A stretch of DNA of 64,000 nucleotides from Hormiphora californensis (taxonomy: Eukaryota; Ctenophora; Tentaculata; Cydippida; Pleurobrachiidae), in the NCBI GenBank assembly GCA_020137815.1, contig CM035350.1, positions 10,266,947-10,330,946 on the forward strand, in the 5' to 3' direction. A program made the translations under genes and the position numbers. The notes under the pieces are model-generated. The model had not been told where the DNA came from and ran no database searches. It saw nothing but the letters and a program-made list of their open reading frames with translations. Positions within the stretch are counted from its first letter, which is position 1. Every line of letters begins with the position of its first letter. Below, piece by piece: positions 11,582 through 22,899 of this stretch.

Positions 11582-13228
11582 TTGGGAGAGAGTGTTCTCA
11601 TTATAGAGCTGGACTCTGTAGAGCTGGACCCTGTAGGGAGACTGAGATCAGAGAACATTACAAATTGTAAATAGTTAGAGTTATGTAATATATTTATTAT
11701 ACGATCAAGGTTTAGAGAATTGAATGACTGAATTGTATGAGGGTATAGATTGGAGTGAGGGTGAAAATATTTTCCCGAAACACAAGGATAGTTTCTATCC
11801 CATTTGTCCAATATAAATAACAATAGTGATATTGACTGTCAGCCCCTTCGGCTGTTCAAGCTAGATCGTCCAAACCAGCGGCGCTAACTCAGTCAAACTA
11901 AGGCGATTAGGCCGGGATCGAATCCGTAATGCGTCGAGCAGGCAAGGGGCGCTCTCCGAGGTTTGAGAGCTTTTTGTTTTGCTTTTTGTTTTGCACCCAA
12001 CTGTCACTATTTATACTTGTTGAGTAACCCCCTACTCGACTATTTAGTTTGACAGTAACGAAGCTTTAAAAAGAGAGACTATATGAGATTGAGATTGAGA
12101 GAGCTGCGTGAGTTAGATGGTTACATATTATAGAGAGAGATATGCAGATTGCAGACTCTGTAGAGGTTGTGCGAATGAGAGCACAGAACTCTACAGCTGT
12201 AACAGGGGGTAGTACTATAAAACCCGGACTTTAATGTAATTGTGGTGTATTCACATGATGTGTGTTTTAGAGAGGGGGAGCGGGATGAAGATTAAGAGTG
12301 GAGATTACCCTCCCCCCTCTCTCTAGTGTGCATTGGAGCGTGTAAAGTAGAAAAGTGTATTGTGTCTCTCTGTATTGTGTCTCTCTGCTAAGAGCTTGTT
12401 TTCATTATTACTTTTCTTACCCCGTAATCCTTTGTTTTTACCTGATCCACCGTCCAATCACGAGATTGCTACTACGTCCTCGCTGGGACACACGCCTCTC
12501 TCTCTCTCGCTATATAAAATACAAAGGACCCCAGCATTTATTTATAACTTCGTATCGCCACCAAGCCTGTTACTCGACAACACCAAGCAACAAGTTCATT
12601 TGCTCCTTAGAGTATATGTCTCTCCTGAAACTAAACCGGGGACATGTTCCATGTCGTGTGGATGATCGGGATGCGATGGAAGGGGTTGTGAACACAGGGG
12701 TTGTGTGGGGTTGCTTCATCAGGAAACTAAAATTGAATGACATGGATTATAAACTGTCAGAGCATTGGTATAATATGATCATATGATCCAAAGTCGAATC
12801 ATGATTATATTACATCAGTGTTCACTGTTTATCTAATGGGCAAAGGGCATGCATTATTATCCATATTATTATTCCATGTCATTAAATTTTAGTCTCCGAA
12901 TGAAGCTTGAACATTGAACAACCCCAGTACTCTTATCTGTAAACGCCGACAGTGCTCACTCTCAGTGACTGATGAAGAAATAACCATCCAACTCAGACTT
13001 GCTGTAGTTAAACGGTTTGTTCTTTGTATCACAAGGGTGTCGAAGTGGGGTTGGGGAAGTGGGGGGGGGGGGCGGGGGTTCACTACCCGGCACTCTTTGC
13101 TCCAGCATGAACTATCAGGGATTTGGGCTTTCGGGTGGCATTTGTTGTCGCCACAGACATTTACAAATGCAAATGCTTGTCAAATCTCATTCTTGTGAGA
13201 CGGGGAGAGATTCCTCTCAATTCCTCGG
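11582..13228. other. No gene recognised
   Basis: This holds the 3' flank of CEP76, AT-rich sequence, a GA-rich patch near 12060-12150 and an open frame near 12355 that has no ATG at its start and no recognisable composition. A stretch near 11880-11935 contains GGGATCGAATCC, similar to a Pol III B box, but I could not find a matching A box or a foldable tRNA. Confidence 0.4.
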
Positions 13229-13297
13229 TCTAGCGTCGCCAGACCCCGTTTTTATTCTCAAGTGCACTTAGATCGGATCGGTGCCGCCAGACAGCAA
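13229..13297. mobile_element. GGCGCC-ended short palindrome, copy 2 (diverged)
   Basis: TCTAGCGTCGCCAGACCCCG, a TTTTATTCTCAAGTGC core, and GGTGCCGCCAGACAGC at the right. The order and the inverted ends match the other copies, but this copy has more substitutions. Confidence 0.55.
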
Positions 13298-13373
13298 TTA
13301 CTGCAGTAAAGTGAGGGTGGGGCATCGCACCGTCATATTGGACACCCGTATAAGCCGTTGCCTATACAATGCG

Positions 13374-13444
13374 GTCTAGTGGCCACTAGACAGTCCTAGT
13401 GACCACTAGACTGTCTAGTGGACACTAGACAGTCTAGTGGACAC
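13374..13444. repeat. Nested GTCTAGTGG / CCACTAGAC inverted repeats
   Basis: At least five alternating copies of GTCTAGTGG and CCACTAGAC lie in about 70 bases. They form several overlapping perfect hairpins directly left of palindrome copy 3. Confidence 0.85.
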
Positions 13445-13521
13445 TGTCTGGCGCCGCGACCCATCTGAGCGCACATTGAGATTGAGAATCAAATGGCCAT
13501 GGGGTATGGCGCCTGCCATAC
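13442..13521. mobile_element. GGCGCC-ended short palindrome, copy 3
   Basis: CACTGTCTGGCGCCGCGACC then CATCTGAGCGCA, GAGAATCAAATGG and GGGGTATGGCGCC. It is in the opposite orientation to the copy at 56206 and aligns with it over its whole length. Confidence 0.7.
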
Positions 13522-13672
13522 AGAGTGGACACCAGACCGCGACACTAAGACGTGTCCATTTCGCGCGTCTAGGACGTCGTGGACCGCTTCGTGGGCGGCC
13601 AAAACTGCCAAAACAGGGTCTGGCGGGTCGAGATGGTATTTATATGAGCTTCAAATTAAAGATTCAAGCCCT

Positions 13673-13716
<44 letters not shown>

Positions 13717-14187
13717 CTATATATCATCTTCTATCTAGAGAGAGATAGAGATAGAGACGGAGCGCTCCTCTAGATCCCTCCCTCTCTCTCTCCTCTCCTC
13801 TCTATCTACTCTCTCTCTCTCTTTCTTCTCTCTTTCTCTCTTTCTGCTCTCTTACTTCTGCTGCTCTCACTCCTCCTATCTCTCTTCTCTCTATTTCCCT
13901 ACATCTCTCAATCTCGTCTATGGTATCACAATGTGGGCAGCAGGTCTGCATTGTGTAACAATGCTGCACCAGCTGTTCCTTGCATTATCTCACGTGCCTA
14001 TCAACATACCACCACCAGCAGCTGCAGATGGCCATGGGGGATTCTGGGAAGGAGATTGGGCTCTCTGTTTAGGCGGGGATCTGGAAGAGAGAGAGAGAGG
14101 AGAGAGAGAGATAGAAGAGAGAGAGATAGAGGATGGGATATAGAGAGAGAGATAGAGAGAGAGACTAAGAGAAGAGAGATAGGAGAG

Positions 14188-14222
<35 letters not shown>

Positions 14223-14312
14223 AGGAGATAGAGAGGGGGGGCACTGCTGTTATGGTATCTGGAGGCGAGAGAGAGGAGAGAGTGTGGATTGGAGAGAGAG
14301 AGAGAGCAGCAT

Positions 14313-14358
<46 letters not shown>

Positions 14359-14950
14359 GGCAAGCTAGCAAGCAGCTAGCTTGGTCTTGGAGAGATCTCC
14401 TAGATCGCGAAGCTACAGGAGATAGCATCGTGGAGCGGGGTGTATTTTCTTAATTCAGCCCCCGTCCCATATCTCATTCATGATTTCCCCCCACCCCTCC
14501 CCCCCTTTTTCACTTTTCTACCATTGATAATTCACACGTACCATCTAGCAAATATTAGAGGGTATGTTGCTTAATTATCTGCGGAGCAAGGAGCTCATAA
14601 AAGATTGAGAGAGAGAGGGAGAGAGATAGAGAGATAAGAGACAGAGAGAGAAGACAGAGAGAGAGAGACATATCTAGACAGATAGATCAGAGATAAGAGA
14701 GTATAGTTAGCTATAGAGATAGAGATATATCTCACTCGCTCGTCTCTCTTCTCTCTCTCTCTCTCCTCTCTCTCTCGCTCTCTCTACTCTCTCTCTCTCT
14801 CCTCTCTCCTCCTCTCTATGCTAGCTACTATTTTGGGACTGACTCATTTATGCCCACTATTCCATTTCCTCTTGTAATATCTGCTTTTTTTGTTGTTTTC
14901 AACATTTTTCTCTGCATTTTTATACTCTTCCTACGCTACCCTGATCTTGG
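13522..14950. repeat. GA/CT microsatellite-dominated stretch, no gene
   Basis: (GA)n at 13676-13745, CT-rich to about 13920, GA-rich from about 14085 to 14370, GA at 14600-14720 and CT at 14725-14815. Open frames here are repeats of RERE or SLSL and are not genes. Short unique stretches at 13930-14080 and 14440-14590 show nothing recognisable. Confidence 0.8.
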
Positions 14951-15027
14951 TCTGTCTGGCGGCGCCCAATTTGATTCTCAAACTAACACGACAGTGCGCT
15001 CAGATGGGGTCGGCGGCGCCAGAAAGA
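14951..15027. mobile_element. GGCGCC-ended short palindrome, copy 4
   Basis: TCTGTCTGGCGGCGCCCAAT, TTTGATTCTCAAAC, GCGCTCAGATGGGGTC and GGCGGCGCCAGA in order. This is the longest of the five copies, with an internal insertion of about 15 bases (AACACGACAGT). Confidence 0.7.
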
Positions 15028-15049
15028 TCTCTTATTGACATTGTCCACC

Positions 15050-16080
15050 TGATTTGACAAAGATGCAAATGTACCGGGGCGGGCCGTTTGAGTCCTTGCT
15101 AATTTTTTGGCATTTTTAAAACCCCCAATTTGCCCTTGCCGGGCCCCCTTTTAATTTAAACCTTAAAAAATTTGCGGAATTTTCCCGGGAAAGGGATTTA
15201 AAGAATTAGGGGGGGAAATTTTGGGGGGTCCCGGGGTCTTGGGGGATGAAGGAGGAACAATGGGGGGGGGGGAGTTCTGGGGAAGGGGGGGGTAGGGGGG
15301 GGGGGGAGGGGAAAAGGGAATTGGGGGGAGAAGGGGGGGGGGAAGGGGGTGGGGGGGGGGGGGAAAGGGGGGGGGGGGGGAAAAAGGGGTGGGGGGGGGG
15401 GGGGGGGGGGGGAGTGAGGGAGAAGATGGGGGTGGGGGGGGGAAGGGAAGGGGGGGGGGAAGGGGGGAGGTTAGGGGAGGGGGAGGTGTCCCCCCAGGAT
15501 AGGGGGTAAAATTTGAGAATCAGGGGGTGGGTGGCCCCTTCCCCCATGTTTTAAAAAACCCATTTGAAAACCAAATTTTCTCTCCTTTAAAATTTTTGTA
15601 CCCCCTTTTTTTTTTTAAAAAGGGGGTTTACCCCTGTCACCCGGGTAAACCCCTCCGCAAAAAAGGCTTTCCCTAGCCTTTTCTCGGGTAACAAAACTTA
15701 AATCCCTTGCATTTCTTTTTTTCCCTTTTTCTTCTCCTTCTTTCTTTTCTTCTCTCTCTCTCCTCTCTCCCCTCTTCTCTCTCTCCCCCCTTCCCCTTTT
15801 TTTTCCCCCCCTCTTTTCCCCTCTCCTTTTCCCCCAAACAATATTACAACCGCCTGGTTTTTTCACTGGGGCCCCCTTTTTTTCCCCTACCTCCCCCCTT
15901 TCCTTTCTCCGGTTGGATTTGCCCCCAGCCCCAATTTTGCCCCCCCCGGCACCCCACCCTCCCCGGCCCCCCCCCCCCCTGGAAAACCCCCCCCATTCCC
16001 CAAAGCTTCCCCCTGGAACCCCAGATTTCCCCTTACCAGATCCCACCAAAAGCCTGGTTCTTTTCGGGATATCCTGAGTA
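15050..16080. other. Low-quality, homopolymer-stretched sequence
   Basis: Almost every base is in a run of three or more, with G runs up to about 20. No reading frame with natural amino-acid composition occurs. I treat the open frames here as artefacts. Confidence 0.85.
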
Positions 16081-16100
16081 GGTTGGGTGTTTGCCTGGTA

Positions 16101-17153
16101 GGGTTCACCTGGGCCGCCATCTCCCGTCCCCTATCCTTCCTACACTTCACCTATCTCTACCATAAGACATTCACTGCTCGGTGGGCGGGTGTTGGTGCTG
16201 TCATATTCCTACCCCTGGTGCCTCTGATCCTCCTGGTAAAGGCAGTCCTCCTCTCCAAGCTGTCCTTCCTCACCATGCTAGATGTAAATGATGAGGATCT
16301 GGAGAGCATGAGATTCTTCACCAATGACCTCTCCCCTGCCGTCAGCACCCTGTATGACTACACCCAGGAGATGAGCAACTATGTGGCAAACTTCTATATC
16401 CTGGGCCCTAATGAGCTGGCTCTGAGGACCATGTATTGGGACACCCCCCTCACTACCAAGAGGTTCTGGAGGGGACAACTCGTGGCGGCCGGTGCAGCAG
16501 TTCCCGAGTGCCTGGCAGAGTGGAATGAGGGTAGGTTGGAGATGGAGGTGGAGGAACTACCTGACAGGGTCCTGGTGAAGGTGGTAGATTCCTGTATGGG
16601 TGTGGGAGACAAGTTCCTGACACGGGGGACACACTACAACAGCAGGGTGGAGATAGAAAGTTTGATGAAGGAGTCGTACGAGGGAAAGGGTTGTATACTA
16701 CTCCGAGTTGTCCGGCCCCTGCCTCGGTTGGGGGTTCACTCTCTAGATATCCTAACTGCCCGGGCCCCAGATGGTAGTGTGATGTTGGTTGATGTGATTG
16801 TGTGGTCAGGAAGTGCTACAGACTCCTCTCACTCTGCCACCAGAAGTCACATGATACACCCTGAATCTGGGGAGTCGTGTAACTATGGGAGATGGTACAA
16901 CCCCAACTTTGTAGGGACGGGTAATGAGGGTCTGGGCGTGGTATACCCTGGGGTAAAGGAGGCGGTCCAGCTGGCACTGTCTGCCCATCAGAACCTGCCC
17001 TATGATTGGTTGAAGGTGATTGGTTGGGACTGTATGATAACAGAGGACGGGAGTGTGGTGTTCTTCGAGGGGAACCTGGCCGCCTGGAGATGCCCCAGAA
17101 GACTGTTTTTAACTTTACCCAGCTTCATCTTCTTTGCTAGTTATCTAGCATAA
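16101..17153 (+). CDS. Sugar-transfer-type ATP-grasp protein with membrane anchor
   Basis: One open frame of about 350 residues whose start is unclear. The frame has no ATG before 16274, and an acceptor-like AG at about 16099-16100 may open the exon. Near the N-terminus is a hydrophobic segment GAVIFLPLVPLILLVKAVLL, probably a membrane anchor. The C-terminal part carries VIGWDCMITEDGSVVFFEGN, which fits the ATP-binding end of the sugar-transfer-associated ATP-grasp group (alpha-L-glutamate ligase related). Before it are LDILTARAPDGSVMLVDVIV and a glycine-rich segment. Such proteins are mostly bacterial and are often linked to polysaccharide or lipid sugar modification. The substrate here is unknown. 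The family call comes from the final motif and overall layout only. The sequence just upstream is poor, so the N-terminus may be wrong. Confidence 0.6.
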   Translation, partial: GFTWAAISRPLSFLHFTYLYHKTFTARWAGVGAVIFLPLVPLILLVKAVLLSKLSFLTMLDVNDEDLESMRFFTNDLSPAVSTLYDYTQEMSNYVANFYILGPNELALRTMYWDTPLTTKRFWRGQLVAAGAAVPECLAEWNEGRLEMEVEELPDRVLVKVVDSCMGVGDKFLTRGTHYNSRVEIESLMKESYEGKGCILLRVVRPLPRLGVHSLDILTARAPDGSVMLVDVIVWSGSATDSSHSATRSHMIHPESGESCNYGRWYNPNFVGTGNEGLGVVYPGVKEAVQLALSAHQNLPYDWLKVIGWDCMITEDGSVVFFEGNLAAWRCPRRLFLTLPSFIFFASYLA

Positions 17154-17880
17154 CATTGTGTGTGTGTAGTGTGTATGTTGCTCATTATATTGCTCTATAA
17201 GTTGTAATTATTCCTGACATACTTTCTTTATTGACACAATATGTGATCATATACTTTTCTGAGGAACACTCTTCAATATAATATGTGAATGCAGAACTCT
17301 CAGTCACACATGCGTCTCGAAAAAATTCCTCTCCCTATCCACTATCCCCTATACTTGGTGACATAGACACCTGGCGCGACCTCCCGCCCCGCAGGAGAAT
17401 GGGATGGTTGAGATAAAATGGAGGCGATGTAGGTAGGTACCATCATGTTACATCTGAGGGGGGGGGGTCGATTTCTTTCTGAATGCTACCAATTGTCTCT
17501 GATGGTGGAACAGTATTCTCACGGAAGGACGCTAGCAAGATTGGAATTGGAAGACGTGAGAAATAAAGGGTGAGATAGAGGGATACAGAGAGATATATAG
17601 ATAGATAGAGAGAGAAATAGAGATGGAGGAAGAGAGGGAGATATAGAGAGAGGGAATGTGCCGAGTGAGAGTTTGTGTGAGGTGGATTGATTAGTTATTG
17701 TACGGGTAGAATATGGGAGAGAGGACACCGTGAACACATCACTGCACAGGACACTCAGGCTTCGAAGGTATAAGAAGAGAGAAAGAGAAAAAGAGAAAAA
17801 GAAAAGGAAAAAGAGAGAAAGAAGAGAGAAGAGAAGAGGAAAAGGGGGGGAGAAGAGGGGAGAAGAAAAGAAGATAAGAG
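17154..17880. other. 3' flank and GA microsatellite, no gene
   Basis: AT-rich sequence, a GATA/GAGA tract (about 17565-17660) and an AAGAGAAA-rich tract (17770-17890) that merges into noise. Nothing coding is supported. Confidence 0.5.
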
Positions 17881-18176
17881 AGAGAAAGGGGTTTTTTTTA
17901 AAAAACCCCCCCCCCCCCCCTTTTTTTTTTTTGGGTTTTTTTTTTTTTTTTTTTAGAGAAACCCTTAAAAAAAGTTTTTCCCACCCCCTCCTTTGCCGTA
18001 ATCAGCTCTTTCCCTATATAGAGAAAGAAGGGGTTTTTCCCTTTAGCCCCCTAAGAAAAAAGGGGGGGTTGTTCACTAGGTTCCCCTTATCTCAACTACC
18101 CCCAAAAATCTAGATTGTCACGTGACTTTCTCCAATGATCACGTACACATCACAGTGTAGCAGCTTGTTCTTTCTC

Positions 18177-18211
<35 letters not shown>

Positions 18212-19116
18212 CTCTTCCCCTCTCTTTCGAGAAAAAGAAAAACAATAGTTTTATCCCTTCTACAGAAGTCTTTGCTGAGGAGTGGGGCCCCTGTTCTTTA
18301 TGCCAATTTTCAATCCCTCACTTCACGTGTAATTCTTGGATTTACAAGTGAGTTGAGTACAACACATGCTTGCATTCTCTCTCTCTCTCTCTCTCCTTCT
18401 TTTCCTTTTCTCTCCTCTCTCCTCCTCTCTCCTCTTTTCCCCCTCCCCCTCCCCCCTCCTCTTCTTTTTCGGTGACCAAAGTTCTTTTGCCTCTTTCCCC
18501 GGGGTTCTCTCTTTTTTTTATTCTTTTCTTCCAAATCCCGGGGGGTTAAAAAAAAAAGGGGGTTTTTTGCCCTTACCCAAAACCCCCCAAAATTTGGGTT
18601 TCTGATTTTTCCCAATACCCTAAAAAATTTGTTTTTGGGGTGTTTTTTCCCCCCTTTCTTCTTCTTTCCTTTCTTTTTCCTGGGGGGGGGGGGGGGGCCC
18701 CCGGGGGGGGGGGGGAAAATTTTCCCCTTTTCTTTTCCCTTTTAAACCCCTCTTTGTTTTTTGGTTTCGTTTTTGGTCCTCTGTTTTTCCCCCTTTTTTC
18801 TTCTTTTTTCTCTCCCTTTTTTTTTTTTTTCCCCCCCCCCCTCCCCCCCCCAAGGTTTTTAAAGTTAATTTTTTTTAAATCATAATCCATGTTAAAAATC
18901 TCTTTTTTTCTTCTTTTTTTCTCCTAGTCCGGGGGGGAATTTCCCCCCAAAAAAAATTTTTCGGTTTTTGAAAACATTTAAAGGGTAAAATAAAGGGGTT
19001 TTTTAAAAAAGGGTGGGGGGGGGTGGGGGGTGGGGGGGGGTTTTTTAAAAGGGGAAAAAGGTAAGCAGTTGCCAGTTGCTCGCCCGGGTTTTTTTGAACA
19101 AAGAGAAGTAGAAAGC

Positions 19117-19151
<35 letters not shown>

Positions 19152-19757
19152 TTTCTTCCCAAAATTCCGGGGAAAAGCAAAATTTAGGGGTTTGGGGAGG
19201 CAGTTACACCAAAAACAACAAAATTGTAGTACTAACCTGATTTATGGATAATTAGGTTTCAGGTTTCTTGACAAATTTGTGGGAGTGAAATTCTTGGGGG
19301 GAAAAAAGGGGGGTGGGGAAGGGGGTTTGTTGAGTAACCCCTTACTCAACAAAGAGGGGGTTTTTAACAATGTGAATGTGGTGGGTTTATACGATAATAC
19401 AACAATAAGCGCTTCAGAACTATCTTTCTTTTAATTCAAGATGAGCTATAAATAAGAACTACACAATTGACAGGCCACCCTCACTAATCACTTTATCATC
19501 AGGTAGTTACAGTTCTGTCAAGGAGGCAGTACAGAATTATAAGATTACCCACATAATAAACTGTACCAGGGACCCCGTCCCTTTTTAAAAAACGTTCAAT
19601 TTCCCACGGTTTTTAATTGTTGTCAGTTTTGTTCGACCCTGTTTCACCACTGCCCAAATGTTGTATGAAAAAAACGAGCGGTGGGTTTTTCCCAAAAAAA
19701 ACTCGATCAAAATAAATCTTCAAACGGGTTCCCCCCCACGCCTCTTTTCCCCAACAG
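17880..19757. other. Low-quality sequence with short clean islands
   Basis: Noise-like runs at 17885-18110 and 18470-19330. Cleaner islands at 18115-18370 and 19350-19560 hold CT repeats and AT-rich sequence but no recognisable exon. The phosphatase gene whose exon follows should have its earlier exons here, but I could not identify them. Confidence 0.6.
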
Positions 19758-19873
19758 GGTATCTGTTGATGATCAGCCAGCGGTAAAGATTGGTAAACAT
19801 TTTGATAAGATAACCAGTAAAATGTTCGATACGATTAAAACTGGTGGAAAAGTCATGGTCATCTGTAGAGCAG
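19758..19873 (+). CDS. Dual-specificity phosphatase exon (partial)
   Basis: After CAG at 19755-19757 the exon reads VSVDDQPAVKIGKHFDKITS, then KMFDTIKTGGKVMVICRAG, and ends at a GTAAAT donor. This matches the segment of small DUSPs from the strand with the general-acid aspartate to the start of the P-loop. The usual HC of the HCxxGxSRS loop is IC here (VICRAG), which needs confirmation because it would remove the conserved histidine but keep the catalytic cysteine. The rest of the loop (GxSRS) should be in the next exon, which I could not find in the noisy sequence that follows. DUSP14/18/21-like is the nearest guess. Confidence 0.6.
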
Positions 19874-19919
19874 GTAAATCTTAATCTATACCCTAGATTT
19901 GTAAAAATATTGCCTGTTA

Positions 19920-20925
19920 AATTGACGATTCGAGAAAATTTTCTCGCTTGAATTTGCGATTCGGGAAAGTTTTCTCGCTTAGATTTGCGATTCGAGAAAA
20001 TTTTCTCGCTTAGATTTGCGATACGGGAAAAAAAATGTTCGCTTAGGTTTGCGATTCGGGAAAATAAATGTTCGCTTAGATTTGCGATTAGGAAAATTTT
20101 TCTCGCTTAGATAGATTTGCGATTCGGAAAAAAATGTTCGCTTAGATTTGCGATTCGGCAAAATTTTCTCGCTAAGATTCCCGATTCGGGAAAAAATGTT
20201 CGTTTAGTTTTGCGATTCGGGAGAATTTTCTCGCTAAGGTTCACGATTCGGGAGAAAAAAAAAACCGCTTAGATTTGCGATTCGGGATTTTTTTTTCGCT
20301 TAGATTTGCGGTTCGGAAAAAAAATGCTCTCTTGGATTTTCGATTCGGGAAAATTTTCTCGCTCAGATTTGCGATTCGGAAAACTTTCTCGCTTAGATGT
20401 TCGCTTAGATTTTCGATTCGGGAAAATTTTCAAGTTCAGATTTTCGATTCAGGAAAATTTTCAAGCTTGGATTTGCGATTCGGAAAACTTTCTCGCTTAG
20501 ATTCCCGATTCGGGGAAAAAACGTTCGCTTAGATTTTTCGATTCGGGAAAATTTTCAAGCTTGGATTTGCGATTCGGGAAAAAATGTTTTCTCGCTAAGA
20601 TTTGCGATTCGGAAAAAAATGTTCGCTAAGATTTGCAATTCGTGAAAATTTTCTCGCTTAAATTTGCGATTCGGGAAATTTTTCTCGCTTAGATTTGCGA
20701 TTCGGGAAATTTTTCTCGCTTAGATTTGCGATTCGGGAAATTTTTCTCGCTTAGATTTGCGATTCAGGAAAAAATTGTTCGCTTAGATTTGCGATTCGGG
20801 AAATTTTTCTAGCTTAGATTTGCAATTCGGGAAATTTTTTTCCCCTTAGATTTGGGAATTCCCGGAAAAAAAAATTCGCTAAGATTTTCGATTCGGGGGA
20901 AATTTTTTCTAAAAAAACCCTTAGG
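19920..20925 (+). repeat. About 31-bp minisatellite in the phosphatase intron
   Basis: Some 32 imperfect copies of TCGCTTAGATTTGCGATTCG followed by GGAAAATTTTC. Unit length varies by a few bases around 27-35, mainly through A and T run lengths. The right end passes into low-quality sequence. Confidence 0.92.
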
Positions 20926-22880
20926 ATTTGGGGAATTTTTGGGGAAAGGGGGTTTTTTGGGGTTTAAAGTGGCACCAAAAAACTTTTCCTTGTTTAAAAC
21001 CCCTTTCCTCCCTCCTGGGCCCCTTGGGGAACAAAACAACACCATAAGGGGCCTTTTGTGGGGCATTTACTTTCCGGGCAAAACCAAAATATGGGCATAC
21101 TTTAACCTTTTTTCCCCCGGGTAAGGGGGTCTACACAAAGGGGCTCTCCTATTTGATGAAACACAAATGTTTTTGTTTGATGTCCCCCCTCCTTTTAAAA
21201 TTTACAACTCCCAAGGGGAAATAAACAGCTGGTAGTGCGAAAAATTTCCCAACCCTAATTTCCCCCCCCGCACTCTCGGTCCCCCCGCACCCCTCTCTCG
21301 CTCTTCGGGGCCCCCCTTTTTTCGCCCCCGGAATTCATTTCCCGGGGGGGGGGCCCCCTTTTCCCCCCCCAAGGCCACCCCCCTTTTCCCCGGGGGGCTT
21401 TTCTTTTCCAAACCTCATCAGGTCCGGGCCGACTGATGGATTCTGGGGGTCAAAATGATTGGAAATACGAGTGGGGAAATCTTCAAGAGGGGACTAATTT
21501 AAGGGCAAGGGGAAATTTGGGCGGTTTGGGGGTTTCCCTCTGTTCATCTCAACTGAAAATACGACCCAGTATCGAGTTTTAAAAAACACACAAATCTTTT
21601 TGGGTGGGGGAAATTTTTGGGGAAAAAGTGAGAGGAAAAGGGAAAAGGGGGGTTTGCCAAACAAATGTTGACAATGTTTTGGGTGTATCATTGGGAAAGC
21701 CCGAAAAATTTTAAAAACTAAATTTTTTTTTTGTTATAATGAGACAGTAATAACTTACCCTTTCCGTTAATACCAAGAACCATCATTGTACACTGTACAG
21801 TGTATCATTGCAACGAAATTTAATTTCCCTGAAAGTGGGGGTTAAATTTGTGCTGAAAAAGGGGAAAAATAAAATTTGGGGGGGAATGCCCGGTGTTTTA
21901 AAAAAAAAACAATTTGGGAAAGGAAATTTAAAAATACCAAATACCCGGCCCAAGCTAGATGATAAACTATCTATTAGATCACGTTGCTGTCGTGGTGGGA
22001 AAAAAGCATTTCATTCAGCCTGTTTGTTAGTCCGATTTCTCCCTGGGGGCCCTTTTGGGGGTTTCCCCGCCAGATTTAGTGCCCGTTTTCCCAAAGACAG
22101 ACAGGGTAACCAAAACTAAAACTGAAAATCAAGTCAAAAAGCACTGTTCACCCCAACCCCTAGGGACGATATATTAGATTAGAAAATAATAAACACGAGG
22201 TTTTATAAATCTGCTGAGTAAGCAAAAAATAAAAAAAAAAACATTAAAAATGTTCCTTTCCTTTTTCCTCCTTGTCATGTGCTTGAAAACTATCCTCCCC
22301 GCGCTTTGTTTAAAAAGCTCAGTTCGTTCCCCTTTTATTCCCCCGGGGGGGGGAGAGGGGAGGGGAGAGAAAAGAGGGAAGGGAGAAAGGGGGGGAGAGG
22401 GAAAAAGAAAAGGGGAAAAAAAAAAGGGGGGGGGGGGGAAAAAAAAAAAAATTTTTAAAACCCAAAAAATTTTGTCACCTGACCCTATTTTAAATTTCAG
22501 AATAAACTAAGTGGAAATGGTTATGTAGGGTTCTTGGTTTGTTTTTTTGTCCCCTATACCTTTTTGGGGTAGTTCGATGTATACAAATTTTGCATTGTAG
22601 GGGTGTGTGGGGGTTTTCCCCGTTCCCCAGGGGCGAAGGTTTCTTGGGATTGTTTAAAAGTGGTAGTTTTCCTTTTTTTTCCAAATTTGGGTTTCCAGTA
22701 AAAATATAGTGAGGCTAGTTACCATGGTTACCTGAACAAGAATGCGTTTTGCTTTGTTGAGATCCCTCTTGATACACTGTTTCCCGGCCCCCATTTTTCA
22801 GGATTAATCGGCCCAAAAGATCTCCTTTAGATCTTTCCCCCCTTTTTACAGTCACACTAACCCCTATTGCAGAGTTGTTT
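20925..22880. other. Low-quality sequence; no exon recognised
   Basis: Homopolymer-stretched runs dominate (20930-21460, 21480-22010, 22340-22690). A short cleaner piece at 21950-22010 and AT-rich sequence at 22130-22250 show no conserved motif. The missing 3' exons of CNOT10 (minus strand) and later exons of the phosphatase are expected here. Confidence 0.6.
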
Positions 22881-22899
22881 TTTAGATAAAGGAGGGGGG

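Noticed and set aside
11870-11950. Possible tRNA or tRNA-derived SINE (GGGATCGAATCC resembles a B box)
   Set aside because: No acceptor stem pairing or A box at the right distance could be found on either strand.
12355-12786. 143-codon open frame on the + strand
   Set aside because: It begins with a non-ATG codon, has no recognisable domain and an unstructured composition rich in Leu, Tyr and Arg. No splice context suggests an exon.
14085-14370. Open frames rich in Arg-Glu or Ser-Leu repeats
   Set aside because: They are translations of GA or CT microsatellites. The same is true at 2273-2572, 33685-34375, 34918-35505 and 61103-61399.
15206-16081. Long proline- or glycine-rich frames
   Set aside because: They derive from homopolymer-stretched, low-quality sequence. 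Neighbouring stretches of the same texture can be shown to be corrupted copies (10.2-10.4 kb).
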